A stretch of DNA of 64,000 nucleotides. It comes from Aureispira sp963837355. Its GTDB lineage: Bacteria; Bacteroidota; Bacteroidia; Chitinophagales; Saprospiraceae. Both the position numbers and the translations under genes were made by a program. Of the stretch, positions 34,572 to 43,917 are shown in pieces. Position 1 is the stretch's first letter, and every line of letters begins with the position of its first letter. A model generated the notes under the pieces. That model did not search any database and was not told the DNA's origin. It worked only from the letters and a program-made list of their open reading frames with translations. The stretch covers positions 868,001 to 932,000 of the forward strand of contig CAWIMY010000002.1 in assembly GCA_963837355.1 (NCBI GenBank), read 5' to 3'.

Positions 34572-37505
34572 CTATTGTGCAATCAATTGTCCTGCGTGCA
34601 AAAAGTTACCATCGCCTTCTAAACGGTAGAAATAGATGCCGTTTTGGAGGTTTTGACGTTGTAATCTAATTTCTTGGGCACCACCTTGGTTGTTGACCCG
34701 TGCAACCAATTGTCCTAAGGCATTGTAGACATTCAAAGTCAAGATGTCGTATGTCGCTCCATCGGTTAGACGCAAAGTCGTAAACTCTTGGAAAGGATTC
34801 GGGAAGGCGGTGATGGTTAAGGCATCGCCTTGCGCTATACTCGGCAAGTCCGTAAATTGGATGAAGTTCTCATCAATGGTGTGGAACACTTGATTGGTAA
34901 TAATGGGCGCGTTCCGATCAAAGTAAATGGCTGCCTGGTTATTAATAACGGTTCCTAAAGGATTGTTGGCGACCTGTTTGATGTCGAAGTCGAAGAATCC
35001 CTGAGAAGCCAAAGGCGCGCTGCCACTATCAGGCAACAGGATGTTAGCAAAGGTAACCTCTAAAATACGGCCTTCTTTCAAGCGCCAAGTATACGGGTGA
35101 CTTGCGACGGTCACTTGAAGGGTAGTAATGTCTAGATAATCGGACAAGGTATCAAGCACCACGACATCTCGTGCAGGGGCGGTACCCGTATTTTGGAAGC
35201 GAATACGGTACACCAAGTCCTTGTTGGGCTCGATGTTGTTCACGCTACCATAACCGATGGGGAACGCTTGTTTGTCATTCGGGTCATACGACCCAATACT
35301 GGGCTGGCAATCAATAGCCACATAAGGCGCGCCATCGTCCAAAGAAAAAGTATTGACTAAGCCAGTGATTAAGGTATTACCAGGAAGGGTACTGCTCAAA
35401 CAACCTTCTACGGTAGCCGAAGCAACAGCTCCCCAAGGATAGCTCAAATCCTGCTCTATTTCTAAGCGGTAGTTGGCTCCTGTAGCGGGGTAATGAATCC
35501 AACCCGTGCTAGCACCTGCTGCCAAGTTGATGTTGGGGCCGGTGTGCATGATAATATTGTCTTCGATGACCAAGTAATTGGTCGGAACAGTCATCGGGAG
35601 TTGGCCTGCATTACGGATACGGAAACTAACAGAATCGTTCTGGCAGCGACTGTCTACCTCTAGCATAGAGCCGCCCCAAATGCCACAAGTGGTATCGGGA
35701 TGGATATAAGCTTTTGCGCAAAACGTGCGTCCCAATAGTGAAGTGCAAGCGGTATCTAAGCGTCCATAAATGAAGAAACTACCACAAGAATCAGGAATGA
35801 CGTTCCCCAAATCAAAAGTATAGGTAAAGCCTGTTTGGCTGATAATAGGTAAGGTAGTGCTGTCTACAACAAAGAGCGAATCTAAGGTCACTTCTACAGA
35901 AGCCATTGGGGCGCTAATGGTACCCGAATTGCAATAATGAACGACATATTGGTTAGCTAAGCAACGAATCAAACTAACCGCTGCAATATCTACCTCCATA
36001 TATGTACAGAGGGTTGTGGTTTCAATAGGCAAATCGTGGCGAATACTGGTCGCACCTGGAGGGCTAGTGACCGTCTGGGCAGTGGCACACAAGACCCGAT
36101 AAGGGTGTACCGCAGATAAGGCAATCGTATAGGTGCCTGTGTCAAGAGGCACATTGTAATAACCTTGATGATCGGTACTAATGGACAATGTAAAAGCACC
36201 TCTTGTAAAGGTAACAATGTAATTGGCTAAACTATCTTCTCCAGGGTCAAGGGCACAGTTGTTACTCGTATCTGAAATAGCATAGCCCCAAACTCGTCCA
36301 CACGTTTGGCGCGGTTGTAAACTAATACCATAGTTTTGTATGGAGAAAAATGGACAGGCGTTATCCGTAACAACGATATTGAGGTTGTCCAACGTAGCAT
36401 AGGGCAGGTCGATTCGTAAGGTCATTTGTGCATTACCTGATCCCGTATAAGATTGTTGAATAAGCGCATTGGGATAGGCTGCCAAGATGGTGTTGGCTGC
36501 ATTTCTAATGCTAATAGAATCGCCTAGATCAACATCTGTAAAATGCATTTGGAACGATAACGGCTCGCCAGGACAGACCTCAAAAACGGTACTTTGTCCC
36601 TGAGAGATCCAATTTCCATTGACTAAACGCTCCACAGAATCTAAGCTGGGCGCTGCGACCGAACAACTGGACAATATACTAAGTTGGAAAGAAGTACGAT
36701 TAATACCAATCAATACCCCATTGCGATACTCATCTATAATCATGTCAAATTGAGCTACTTGACCGCCAACTCCTTGAAAAGTGAGCGTTCCTAGAGCTGG
36801 ATCTAAGGTAATCCCATTAAGTGTCAAAAAGGGATTGCTCGTGGACATACCCGATGCAATAGGAACAGCCGTTCCTGCTGCAGAGAGTGGATCTGCAAAG
36901 CGATAGACAAGCGAATCCCCATCGGGGTCAGTCATCATATTAGAAATATAGGTGGGGTTATTGGGACAGACATAAAAAGTCGGAATATTATGTATAAATG
37001 GGGAGTTATTACACTGGCTATTCGAATCCACTAAAATCACCTCCGTATAGAGCGACTGACCACCAGGGTTGACAATATTGGTGACCGCCGTATTACGGCA
37101 ACAAAGACTGGTAGAGATACGCCAACCACAGCTCTGAAGGGCGGTGGGTAGGGTAATCGTCGTCTTATAAGTAGAGCGTTCAAACGTAGTGTTAGGATTA
37201 CTTGTACAGGGGTCTGTGGAGCCTGCTGGCATACAGGCGGATGGAATGACAATACTAGAAACTAAATAAGTAGTCGTGTTGAAAGAGATGGTACTACAGG
37301 AACCTAATCCTTGTATCTGGATTCCCATTCCACTAGGCGTACTGACTCCACTGCAATTTTGATAGAGGTCTAAGGTGATTTCATATTGATTGTTCCCTAG
37401 GCAAGTATAGGTCAGGTTCATAGCGCTGACATGCGTAGCCTGTGCCTGAAAGCTGCCTAAAAGTAACAAAACAAAACAACAGAGTAGATAGCGTATATTT
37501 TTCAT
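34572..37505 (-). CDS. Giant secreted protein with CCRN motif, DUF7619-like domain and T9SS tail (paralog 4)
   Basis: The 977-residue protein begins with a signal peptide (MKNIRYLLCCFVLLLLGSFQ, cleaved near QA). It follows the plan of its neighbours: LTYTCLGNNQYEITLDLYQN, GWRISTSLCCRNTAVTNIVN, MMTDPDGDSLVYRF, IIDEYRNGVLIG, a WGYAISDTSNNCALDPGED insert, IGSYDPNDKQAFPIGYG, a DUF7619-like region and a T9SS type A tail (AFPNPFQEFTTLRL, LNVYNALGQLVAR). A recognisable promoter lies about 70 bases upstream. It is the first gene of the four-gene tandem array on this strand, but each gene has its own terminator, so it is probably not one operon. The function is unknown. Confidence 0.88.
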   Translation of the reverse strand: MKNIRYLLCCFVLLLLGSFQAQATHVSAMNLTYTCLGNNQYEITLDLYQNCSGVSTPSGMGIQIQGLGSCSTISFNTTTYLVSSIVIPSACMPAGSTDPCTSNPNTTFERSTYKTTITLPTALQSCGWRISTSLCCRNTAVTNIVNPGGQSLYTEVILVDSNSQCNNSPFIHNIPTFYVCPNNPTYISNMMTDPDGDSLVYRFADPLSAAGTAVPIASGMSTSNPFLTLNGITLDPALGTLTFQGVGGQVAQFDMIIDEYRNGVLIGINRTSFQLSILSSCSVAAPSLDSVERLVNGNWISQGQSTVFEVCPGEPLSFQMHFTDVDLGDSISIRNAANTILAAYPNALIQQSYTGSGNAQMTLRIDLPYATLDNLNIVVTDNACPFFSIQNYGISLQPRQTCGRVWGYAISDTSNNCALDPGEDSLANYIVTFTRGAFTLSISTDHQGYYNVPLDTGTYTIALSAVHPYRVLCATAQTVTSPPGATSIRHDLPIETTTLCTYMEVDIAAVSLIRCLANQYVVHYCNSGTISAPMASVEVTLDSLFVVDSTTLPIISQTGFTYTFDLGNVIPDSCGSFFIYGRLDTACTSLLGRTFCAKAYIHPDTTCGIWGGSMLEVDSRCQNDSVSFRIRNAGQLPMTVPTNYLVIEDNIIMHTGPNINLAAGASTGWIHYPATGANYRLEIEQDLSYPWGAVASATVEGCLSSTLPGNTLITGLVNTFSLDDGAPYVAIDCQPSIGSYDPNDKQAFPIGYGSVNNIEPNKDLVYRIRFQNTGTAPARDVVVLDTLSDYLDITTLQVTVASHPYTWRLKEGRILEVTFANILLPDSGSAPLASQGFFDFDIKQVANNPLGTVINNQAAIYFDRNAPIITNQVFHTIDENFIQFTDLPSIAQGDALTITAFPNPFQEFTTLRLTDGATYDILTLNVYNALGQLVARVNNQGGAQEIRLQRQNLQNGIYFYRLEGDGNFLHAGQLIAQ

Positions 37506-37577
37506 AATTTAATAGTTTTAGAATGAAGATGAAGGAGTAGGACGATCTATACAGGCGATTGACTTTTTTCGATGATA

Positions 37578-37609
37578 CAAATATGCGGTACTGCTTTCGC
37601 AATAACAAA
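37578..37609 (-). promoter_or_regulatory. Promoter for the fourth giant T9SS gene
   Basis: On the minus strand TTTG (37609-37606), a 20-base spacer and CATATTTG (37585-37578; one mismatch to TAnnTTTG) fit the Bacteroidota promoter pattern. The leader to the start at 37505 would be about 65 bases. Confidence 0.55.
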
Positions 37610-37702
37610 GACATTTATAGTCTTTTATAGACTGTTTTTAGTAAATTAGAGTTGCTAGAAATTTGGAAATCAATTGTTAAGGAAAATAAGTATAGGCTAA
37701 AA

Positions 37703-39094
37703 ATGCAAAAAAGTAAATTCATAGAAATATTCGCTACACTCTCTAAAGTGGAGCGCAATCGCTTCAAAAAGTGGGTCGATTCGCCTTACCACAACCAGCA
37801 AGACAGCCTCAAAAAACTTCTGAAATACGTAGAAACGGCAAAAGAGCCGACCCTAGAGGCTGCTCATCGGGCTACATTTCCCAACAAAAAAATAAGCCTT
37901 CAACGACTGCGCAATAGCCTGTCGTACCTACAGCAACTCTTAGAAGATTTTTTGCTCTATGAAGCCTTAGAGCGGGACCCCCAATGGAAACAGACTAGAC
38001 TTTTATCAATTTATCGAGAGCGGGGTGCCTACAAAGGCTTTCAAGCTACGGTTAAAAAAAGCCAACAAAGTCTAGAAAAGGATGCCCATCGCAACATCAA
38101 TTATTACTACGCCGAATACCGTCTACAAGAAGAGCAATACCGCTTAGCACAGGAACAAAAACGCTTAGAGCACAAGAACCTCCAAGAAGTAGTAGACAGT
38201 TTAGATACTTATTATTTAGCGAATAAATTGAAGTATAGTGCCGTCGCTTTAACTCATCAAAACGTCTTTAGTACTTCTTATGACCTCTACCATATTCAGG
38301 ACATCCTGCGCCAAGTAGAAACAGGGCACTGGTTACAAATTCCTACCATTGCGGTTTATTACTACAGCTACCAAGCGCTCGCCGATGCCAACAATATCCA
38401 CGCCTGCCAACAACTCAAAACAACCTTTTTGAACCACTGGGATTTATTTGAAACCGAGGAATTAAAGGACTTGTATTTGATTACGATCAATTTTTTTATC
38501 AAGCAGCTCAATCGTGGGGATAAGTCCATTGCCGTGGAGTTATTTGAACTGTACCAGTCGGGCTTGGAGCGCGGGGTGTTCATTCAGCAAGGCTATTTGT
38601 CGCGCTTCACCTACAAAAATATTGTAGCCATTGGGCTATTGTGCGTGGCTTATGATTGGGTGGCTCATTTTATAGAGGCCTACAATCGGTACTTGCCAAA
38701 GACGCATCAAGCAACCTATCTGCAATACAATCAAGCTAAGCTGTATTATCAAATGCAACGCTACCAACAGGTAATGCTTTGTTTGAAAACCCTAGAGCCC
38801 AGCGACCGCGAGCTGATTATTGATTCAAAAGTTACCTTAATGAAAATTTACTACGAGTTGGACGAGTACGATGCCTTAGAGGCTTTAATGGAAAGTTTTT
38901 ACGTGTACATCAAGCGCAACAAGGAGCTGAGCGGTTATTTAAAGACAAGTTACACAACCTTAATCCGCTACTTCCGAAAATTACAGCAGCACAATTTTTA
39001 TGAGACGGGGGCACGCGAGGCGTTGGTCAAAGCGATGGAGGAGGAACTGCACTTGCCAGAGCGGCAATGGTTGTTGGAGCAACTAACCCAGTAG
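37703..39094 (+). CDS. Hypothetical helical-repeat (TPR-like) protein
   Basis: The ATG at 37703 (MQKSKFIEIFATLSKVERNR) is preferred to a TTG at 37652, which would add 17 residues of little character. The 463-residue protein is almost entirely alpha-helical, rich in Tyr, Leu, Gln and Arg, with no signal peptide or membrane segment. Repeating helical pairs (YYAEYRLQEEQYRLAQEQKR, YYYSYQALADANNIHACQQL, QATYLQYNQAKLYYQMQRYQ) suggest a TPR-type solenoid for protein binding. I do not recognise a family beyond that. It is divergent from paralog 4, with about 200 bases between, and ends before a shared terminator. A cytoplasmic scaffold or regulator role is possible but not shown. Confidence 0.75.
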   Translation: MQKSKFIEIFATLSKVERNRFKKWVDSPYHNQQDSLKKLLKYVETAKEPTLEAAHRATFPNKKISLQRLRNSLSYLQQLLEDFLLYEALERDPQWKQTRLLSIYRERGAYKGFQATVKKSQQSLEKDAHRNINYYYAEYRLQEEQYRLAQEQKRLEHKNLQEVVDSLDTYYLANKLKYSAVALTHQNVFSTSYDLYHIQDILRQVETGHWLQIPTIAVYYYSYQALADANNIHACQQLKTTFLNHWDLFETEELKDLYLITINFFIKQLNRGDKSIAVELFELYQSGLERGVFIQQGYLSRFTYKNIVAIGLLCVAYDWVAHFIEAYNRYLPKTHQATYLQYNQAKLYYQMQRYQQVMLCLKTLEPSDRELIIDSKVTLMKIYYELDEYDALEALMESFYVYIKRNKELSGYLKTSYTTLIRYFRKLQQHNFYETGAREALVKAMEEELHLPERQWLLEQLTQ

Positions 39095-39123
39095 TAGGGC
39101 TACGGAAGGAGTGGGCAGGGCAT

Positions 39124-39160
39124 AAAAAAACTGTTTCGACCCTAAGGTCGAAACAGTTTT
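39124..39160. terminator. Bidirectional terminator between convergent genes
   Basis: The perfect 15-bp stem AAAACTGTTTCGACC (39127-39141) / GGTCGAAACAGTTTT (39146-39160) has a 4-base loop. T-runs flank both sides, serving the helical-repeat gene and the small secreted protein gene. Confidence 0.8.
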
Positions 39161-39183
39161 AAAGATATAGCATTGTATAATGC

Positions 39184-39633
39184 TTACTTGTTACGGTTGA
39201 TCGTGATGGTTTTGCTTTTTACAGCACCATTCTCATCAGTCAATTGGAATTTGTAAGTACCATCTTCCAAAGATTTTACGTTCAAGGCGTTGTAGTTGTT
39301 ACCATCTTCAACTTGAAGAGTGTTGTGAGCGGCAGTTTCATAGCCTTCCTCATCAAACATTTTCATAGTCAATTGCTTTTGCTCTTCAGACTTCAAAGAG
39401 AATACGAATACATCGTCATTCACTTCGTCTTCAGCAATCATTTCGATGTCTAGAACTTTGGCTACTTTCTCAGCAGCCATCAAAGTTGTGTAAATAGTAG
39501 CAACGATTTGTTGATCGTCACCATCATCCATCATCAATACAACAGCAACCATCTTCTCTTCGTTGGCTGGTGCGTTTGCAAAAGCAGAACCTAAGGCCAC
39601 TACCATTGCTAGAGCTAACATTAAAACTTTCAT
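39184..39633 (-). CDS. Small secreted protein with T9SS-tail-like C-terminus, unknown function
   Basis: This 149-residue protein has a signal peptide (MKVLMLALAMVVALGSAFAN). The mature part is acidic, with helical then beta-rich sequence: MVAVVLMMDDGDDQQIVATI, VNDDVFVFSLKSEEQKQLTM. The last about 35 residues (LNVKSLEDGTYKFQLTDENG then KSKTITINRNK) have the 'xL..G.Y.....G......I.I' pattern of T9SS type A tails, but without the N-terminal PNP part of that domain. It could therefore be a simple periplasmic beta-domain. Its own promoter (39778-39807) and terminator support a monocistronic gene with a leader of about 140 bases. The function is not recognisable. Confidence 0.7.
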   Translation of the reverse strand: MKVLMLALAMVVALGSAFANAPANEEKMVAVVLMMDDGDDQQIVATIYTTLMAAEKVAKVLDIEMIAEDEVNDDVFVFSLKSEEQKQLTMKMFDEEGYETAAHNTLQVEDGNNYNALNVKSLEDGTYKFQLTDENGAVKSKTITINRNK

Positions 39634-39777
39634 AGCTAATTAGTTTTTTGTTAAAATTAAAAAAAAGTTTAAAACAGCACGTTTTGATTTAATACTGCAT
39701 AAAACAACGCTTTATTTTCTGAAAAGTTAAATAGAACTCATTCTACGGAACACTTTAGAAGCAAAACCGCTGCTTGT

Positions 39778-39807
39778 CAAATATACACCTTTATTTTAGT
39801 ATTACAA
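39778..39807 (-). promoter_or_regulatory. Promoter for the small secreted protein gene
   Basis: On the minus strand TTG (39807-39805), a 19-base spacer and TATATTTG (39785-39778) match the Bacteroidota promoter pattern well. The rest of the AT-rich gap 39634-40270 shows no gene, tRNA or hairpin that I can support. Confidence 0.6.
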
Positions 39808-40270
39808 GATTTTCTAAAAAAAAAGACTAAGTGCTTGCCATATAGCATTTTAATAAAAAAATCAATGACAAAGATGGTTAAGGATACTCAGAAAATAGTT
39901 TGAGAACCCTTAACACCACTAAGACAAACGAAAAGTAGAAAGGTTGGAAAACTTTGCAAAAGATGTTGGTACATTTTTTTTGCTTTTATCATTAGCCTTA
40001 GTACTATTACTATACATTTTTTCATCAAAAAAAGTTCCCTAGACAGTTAAAAAATAGAGCGTTAAGCTTCTTCTGTGTAGCAGCGCTTCTTATAAAGCAG
40101 CCAATTTTAAAAAGCCAGTCTAGCAAGTTCCTTGACCCATTCTCTGAACCATCAACAATAAGAGGAAGGAATATTCGGGTTTTGTCGGTATTATCGCCAA
40201 AAATAACAAGATAAGGCTTCAATTTTTAGCTACCTTTACCCTTGTATTTTATAATAGAAACCTGCTCCAA

Positions 40271-41116
40271 ATGCTATACGATCAAATACAAACTACGGTC
40301 GCTTATATTCGACAACACAGCGACAACTTCCAGCCACAGATTGGCTTGGTACTAGGCACAGGACTCAATGGCCTAGCCGCAGGCATTGAAACGGTTGCGG
40401 TATTACCGTATGAGACCTTGCCACACTTTGCACAGTCTACCGTTGAAGGTCATGCGGGAAAACTTATTTTGGGTTATCTCAATGGAGTGGCTGTTGCGGC
40501 GCTAGCAGGGCGCTTTCATTATTATGAAGGCTATGAAATGAGTGCCGTTACTTTTCCCATTCGAGTGCTTAAGTTTTTGGGAATTGAGCGGCTATTAATT
40601 TCCAATGCAGCGGGGAGTGTGCAACCGCACTTGCAAGCAGGCGATTTAGTTTTTATCAAAGACCACATCAACCTACACGCGCAAAACCCCTTGCGTGGCA
40701 GCAATGACGAGCGTCTAGGTCTACGTTTTCCAGATATGTTGCGCGCCTATGACCGACCGCTCAACCAAGTTGCCTTAGACTTGGCAAAAGACAAAAACAT
40801 CCGCGCTTTTGAAGGGGTTTATGTCGGCACACAAGGCCCTAATTTAGAGACACCTGCGGAGTACAACTTTTTTAACATCATTGGCGGCGATGTTGTAGGG
40901 ATGTCTACGGTGCCCGAAGTATTGGTCGCCAAGCACATGGACTTGCCTGTCTTGGTCGTCTCTGTGGTCTCCAATCGCTGTTATCCCATTGAGGAACTGA
41001 CCGAAACCACCTTGGAAGAAGTCTTAGCGGTAGTAGAAGTAGCGGCTGCCAAACTAGAAACGATTGTCCTCGATTTATTGCCTTTGATGAGCAAGCATCT
41101 TGATGCAGCGGATTAA
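40271..41116 (+). CDS. Purine-nucleoside phosphorylase (PNP, type I/PunA-like)
   Basis: Cleaves inosine or guanosine with phosphate to free base and ribose-1-phosphate in purine salvage. The 281-residue length and motifs match trimeric PNPs: VLGTGLNGLA (phosphate loop, residues 26-35), GHAGKLILG, RFHYYEGYE, ISNAAGSV, the substrate block GTQGPNLETPAEYNF, GMSTVPEV and VSVVSNR (Asn expected to bind the purine). The catalytic/binding residues are all visible. The ATG at 40271 lies four codons before the conserved helical start. Three bases after the stop begins a promoter for prfA, so the two genes are probably separate units although close. Confidence 0.95.
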   Translation: MLYDQIQTTVAYIRQHSDNFQPQIGLVLGTGLNGLAAGIETVAVLPYETLPHFAQSTVEGHAGKLILGYLNGVAVAALAGRFHYYEGYEMSAVTFPIRVLKFLGIERLLISNAAGSVQPHLQAGDLVFIKDHINLHAQNPLRGSNDERLGLRFPDMLRAYDRPLNQVALDLAKDKNIRAFEGVYVGTQGPNLETPAEYNFFNIIGGDVVGMSTVPEVLVAKHMDLPVLVVSVVSNRCYPIEELTETTLEEVLAVVEVAAAKLETIVLDLLPLMSKHLDAAD

Positions 41117-41118
41117 GG

Positions 41119-41150
41119 TTTGGTAATCCTTGATAATAGTTGTATTTTTG
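41119..41150 (+). promoter_or_regulatory. Promoter for prfA
   Basis: TTTG (41119-41122), a 20-base spacer and TATTTTTG (41143-41150) match the Bacteroidota primary-sigma consensus. It starts three bases after the PNP stop codon, and the leader to the prfA start at 41247 is about 90 bases. Confidence 0.7.
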
Positions 41151-41246
41151 CGTTCCGACTAAGGTGTGCTGAACGGTTTTGCCCAAAAATTTGTTCCTTT
41201 TTTCTGTAGGCTACGATTTTGCCACCTCCAAACGATACCAAATATT

Positions 41247-42320
41247 ATGATAGATAAATTACGCGCGCTCAGAGATAAACACCAGCAACTAGAAGAACAG
41301 TTGTCGGATCCTGAGTTGATGAGCGATATGAAACGCTTTACCAAGATTAGCAAGGAATACAAAGACTTGGAACCTTTTGTTAAAGCCCACGACGAGTACC
41401 AGCAAATGTTGGACAACATGGCCGAGTGTCGCGAGATTATCAGCACTAGTAAAGATGCAGATTTTGTGGATATGGCCAAAGATGACCTCAAAGAACTAGA
41501 AGGCAGAATCGCTCCCTTCGAAGAGGAACTTCGCTTTATGCTCATTCCCAAAGATCCCGAAGACGAGAAAAACGTCACTGTAGAAATTCGTTCTGGAGCA
41601 GGTGGCGACGAGGCGGCCATTTTTGCGGGCGATATGCTGCGCGTCTATGAGCGCTACATCGACCGCCAAGGTTGGAAACGCGAATACATCGCCGCCAACG
41701 AAAGTGAATCGGGTGGCTACAGCAAAGTGATTTTGGAAGTTACAGGGGATAATGTGTATGGGATGCTCAAATACGAATCGGGTACCCACCGCGTACAGCG
41801 TATTCCCAAAACCGAATCACAAGGCCGTGTTCATACTTCGGCTATTACGGTTGCCGTTATGCCTATTTTTGAAATGGAAGACGTAGAAATCAACAAAGCT
41901 GATTTGTCTTGGGATACCTTTAGAGCCAGTGGGGCAGGGGGACAGCACGTTAACAAGACGGAATCTGCCGTGCGGGTAACGCACAAGCCTTCAGGGGTGG
42001 TCGTAGAATGTCAAGATGGCCGTTCGCAACTCAAAAACCGCGAAATTGCCCTGACTAAACTCTACGCTCGTTTGTATGAATTGCAACAACAAGAACACGA
42101 GGACAGCATCTCTGCTTTGCGAAATACCTTGATCGTCTCAGGCGACCGCTCTTCCAAAATTCGCACGTACAACTATTCTCAAAATCGGGTCACCGATCAC
42201 CGTATCAATTTTACCAAATACAACCTCACGGAAGTAATGGACGGCCAAATTGATGAATTTATTGAAGCGATTCAAGTGACCTACAACATGGAGAAATTAA
42301 AAGCTTCGGAAGAAGTGTAA
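41247..42320 (+). CDS. prfA: Peptide chain release factor 1
   Basis: RF1 reads UAA and UAG stop codons and triggers peptide release on the ribosome. The 357-residue protein has the N-terminal helical domain (MIDKLRALRDKHQQLEEQLS), the codon-recognition motif PxT (PKT within RIPKTESQGRVHTS), and the catalytic GGQ (GAGGQHVNKTESAVRV, residues about 230). The start at 41247 fits the family; an upstream in-frame codon at 41166 would add 27 Cys/Phe-rich residues that are not family-like and lie close to the promoter. A strong bidirectional terminator follows. There are no anomalies. Confidence 0.98.
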   Translation: MIDKLRALRDKHQQLEEQLSDPELMSDMKRFTKISKEYKDLEPFVKAHDEYQQMLDNMAECREIISTSKDADFVDMAKDDLKELEGRIAPFEEELRFMLIPKDPEDEKNVTVEIRSGAGGDEAAIFAGDMLRVYERYIDRQGWKREYIAANESESGGYSKVILEVTGDNVYGMLKYESGTHRVQRIPKTESQGRVHTSAITVAVMPIFEMEDVEINKADLSWDTFRASGAGGQHVNKTESAVRVTHKPSGVVVECQDGRSQLKNREIALTKLYARLYELQQQEHEDSISALRNTLIVSGDRSSKIRTYNYSQNRVTDHRINFTKYNLTEVMDGQIDEFIEAIQVTYNMEKLKASEEV

Positions 42321-42339
42321 GCTCCCCTTCTACTACAGC

Positions 42340-42378
42340 AAAAAAGGCGTTCCGACTCATTGTCGGAACGCCTTTTTT
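42340..42378. terminator. Bidirectional terminator between prfA and a T9SS cargo gene
   Basis: The stem GGCGTTCCGAC / GTCGGAACGCC is flanked by six As and six Ts (loop TCATT). It serves prfA on plus and the convergent secreted-protein gene on minus. Confidence 0.85.
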
Positions 42379-42410
42379 AATAGCAATAGGGGCCTTTTTT
42401 AGGTAAAAAA

Positions 42411-43625
42411 CTATCGCTTAACCACCAAAACGCTGCTATTCCCCGCAGTACCCTGCACATTTAGGACATAGGTTCCAACAGGCAAATCCTCAGTTGGCAA
42501 CAACCACCGCTGTTGTCCTTCCGCCAAGGTACGCGTTTCGGTGCGAACCACACGGCCCAATACATCTAACAACTGCAAGCGATACCAACCCGCTGCTACG
42601 TCCAAATCCAAGGACAATTGTTGATCAAACGGCATGGGGGAAGCCGTAAGTGCAAAGGAAGCATCATTTAACGTACGGACAGCAATCGCGGCTCCGATAG
42701 TTACCAAGACACTATCTTGTTGACAACCGCGTGTTCCCGTCAAGTACACTCGAATGGTACCCGTCGTGGTGGAGGTCGTTAATACACCCGTGGCATCAAT
42801 GGTACAGCCCAAATCAGGCATTCCTATACTCCAAACAGTATTTTCTGTAGAAGAATTTGGTAAGTAAGAACCCATCAATTGATAAGTGCTAGAGGTCATT
42901 GCTAACACAGTTGTGTCAGGGCTAGCCAAAATAAGCGTGGCCGCATTGAGGAGTACTACTTGGTAACAAGCATGAGCCGAGTCCGCTACATTAACGGCGT
43001 AGCAAATTTCAGGTACATTTGCCGCACAGTTGCCAAACAATCCAATAAAGCTGTTGAGTTGGCTAATGGTCGAAACCAAGTTTGGAATAGAGGTTCCCGC
43101 ACCGCCCGTACCTGCAAAGGCATCCGTAAAACTAATGACATCGTTTAAGTCTTGAATATCCGAGCCGTTAAAAATACCTTGCGCATTGAGCGAATCACAC
43201 CAACCAGGAAAGAAGGTACCTGCTGCTGTACAGCAAGTTGCGCCCCCAATGTACAAGCCATTCAACAAGGAATCGACTACTAGTTGTATTTGTACTAGAT
43301 TATAAGAAAAAGGCACGACACACAATTCTTGGCAAGTACTCAAGCCCAGATCCGCAGGCACCACGCGCCCATCAAGGCTAGAAACCAAAATAGGAGGGCC
43401 AAAGCCATCTGCGGCCAAGGTATCTTGGCGCACGATCAAAAACTCTGTATTCGGCAATCCCGTAGGAACCACTGTATAAATAGGCAAAGGGGTGGTATCG
43501 CTAGCTACTATTGTAGACTGGATAGGAGAAAGTTGACCCGCTACGTTGGCAGGGCAGTTTTGTGCTTGGAGTAGCCCCCAATTGGCACACAAAAATAAAA
43601 ACAATAAAGTATAGTTGGAATCCAT
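42411..43625 (-). CDS. T9SS type A sorting domain-containing secreted protein
   Basis: The 404-residue protein has a signal peptide (MDSNYTLLFLFLCANWGLLQ, cleaved after QAQ). A Cys-containing mature domain of unknown fold includes CPANVAGQLSPIQ, IGGATCCTAAGTFFPGWCD and NCAANVPEICYAVN. A C-terminal T9SS type A tail (about 325-404) reads ASPMPFDQQLSLDLDV, LQLLDVLGRVVRTE, LPVGTYVLNVQGTAGNSSVL and VVKR. The tail is recognised by T9SS for export and by the sortase-like machinery for surface attachment or release. Cys pairs suggest disulphides outside the cell. No enzyme motif is recognised. It is convergent with prfA and not clearly in an operon. Confidence 0.85.
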   Translation of the reverse strand: MDSNYTLLFLFLCANWGLLQAQNCPANVAGQLSPIQSTIVASDTTPLPIYTVVPTGLPNTEFLIVRQDTLAADGFGPPILVSSLDGRVVPADLGLSTCQELCVVPFSYNLVQIQLVVDSLLNGLYIGGATCCTAAGTFFPGWCDSLNAQGIFNGSDIQDLNDVISFTDAFAGTGGAGTSIPNLVSTISQLNSFIGLFGNCAANVPEICYAVNVADSAHACYQVVLLNAATLILASPDTTVLAMTSSTYQLMGSYLPNSSTENTVWSIGMPDLGCTIDATGVLTTSTTTGTIRVYLTGTRGCQQDSVLVTIGAAIAVRTLNDASFALTASPMPFDQQLSLDLDVAAGWYRLQLLDVLGRVVRTETRTLAEGQQRWLLPTEDLPVGTYVLNVQGTAGNSSVLVVKR

Positions 43626-43858
43626 ACGAAGGAGTTTAAAAAACGTAAAAAGAAAGAACCTTTAAAGTACGATTTTTAATTAAAAGTAGCTTAGGAAAAT
43701 AGAAAATCAACAGCAAAAGACCATGATTTTTAGTAGACAAATAGCTTGCAGCTGGCGTTTCGTACAGTTATCTTAAGGAGAGCGTCAAAATAAGTAGAAG
43801 AAATTGTTTACACTTGGTTAGATGCCGCTTATGTTTCCATGAATCCACTACAAAAGGA

Positions 43859-43890
43859 AAGCCCCCCAAACAATACTGTTTGGGGGGCTT
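43859..43890 (-). terminator. Terminator of the small Cys-rich lipoprotein gene
   Basis: The stem AAGCCCCCCAAACA / TGTTTGGGGGGCTT has a 4-base loop and, on the minus strand, is followed by TTCCTTTT. It lies 27 bases past the stop at 43918. Confidence 0.75.
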
Positions 43891-43917
43891 CGTAAAGATT
43901 ACTTGTAACAAGACGGC

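Noticed and set aside
40025..40222. 65-codon minus-strand frame in the gap before PNP
   Set aside because: No signal, no homology seen, AT-rich background.
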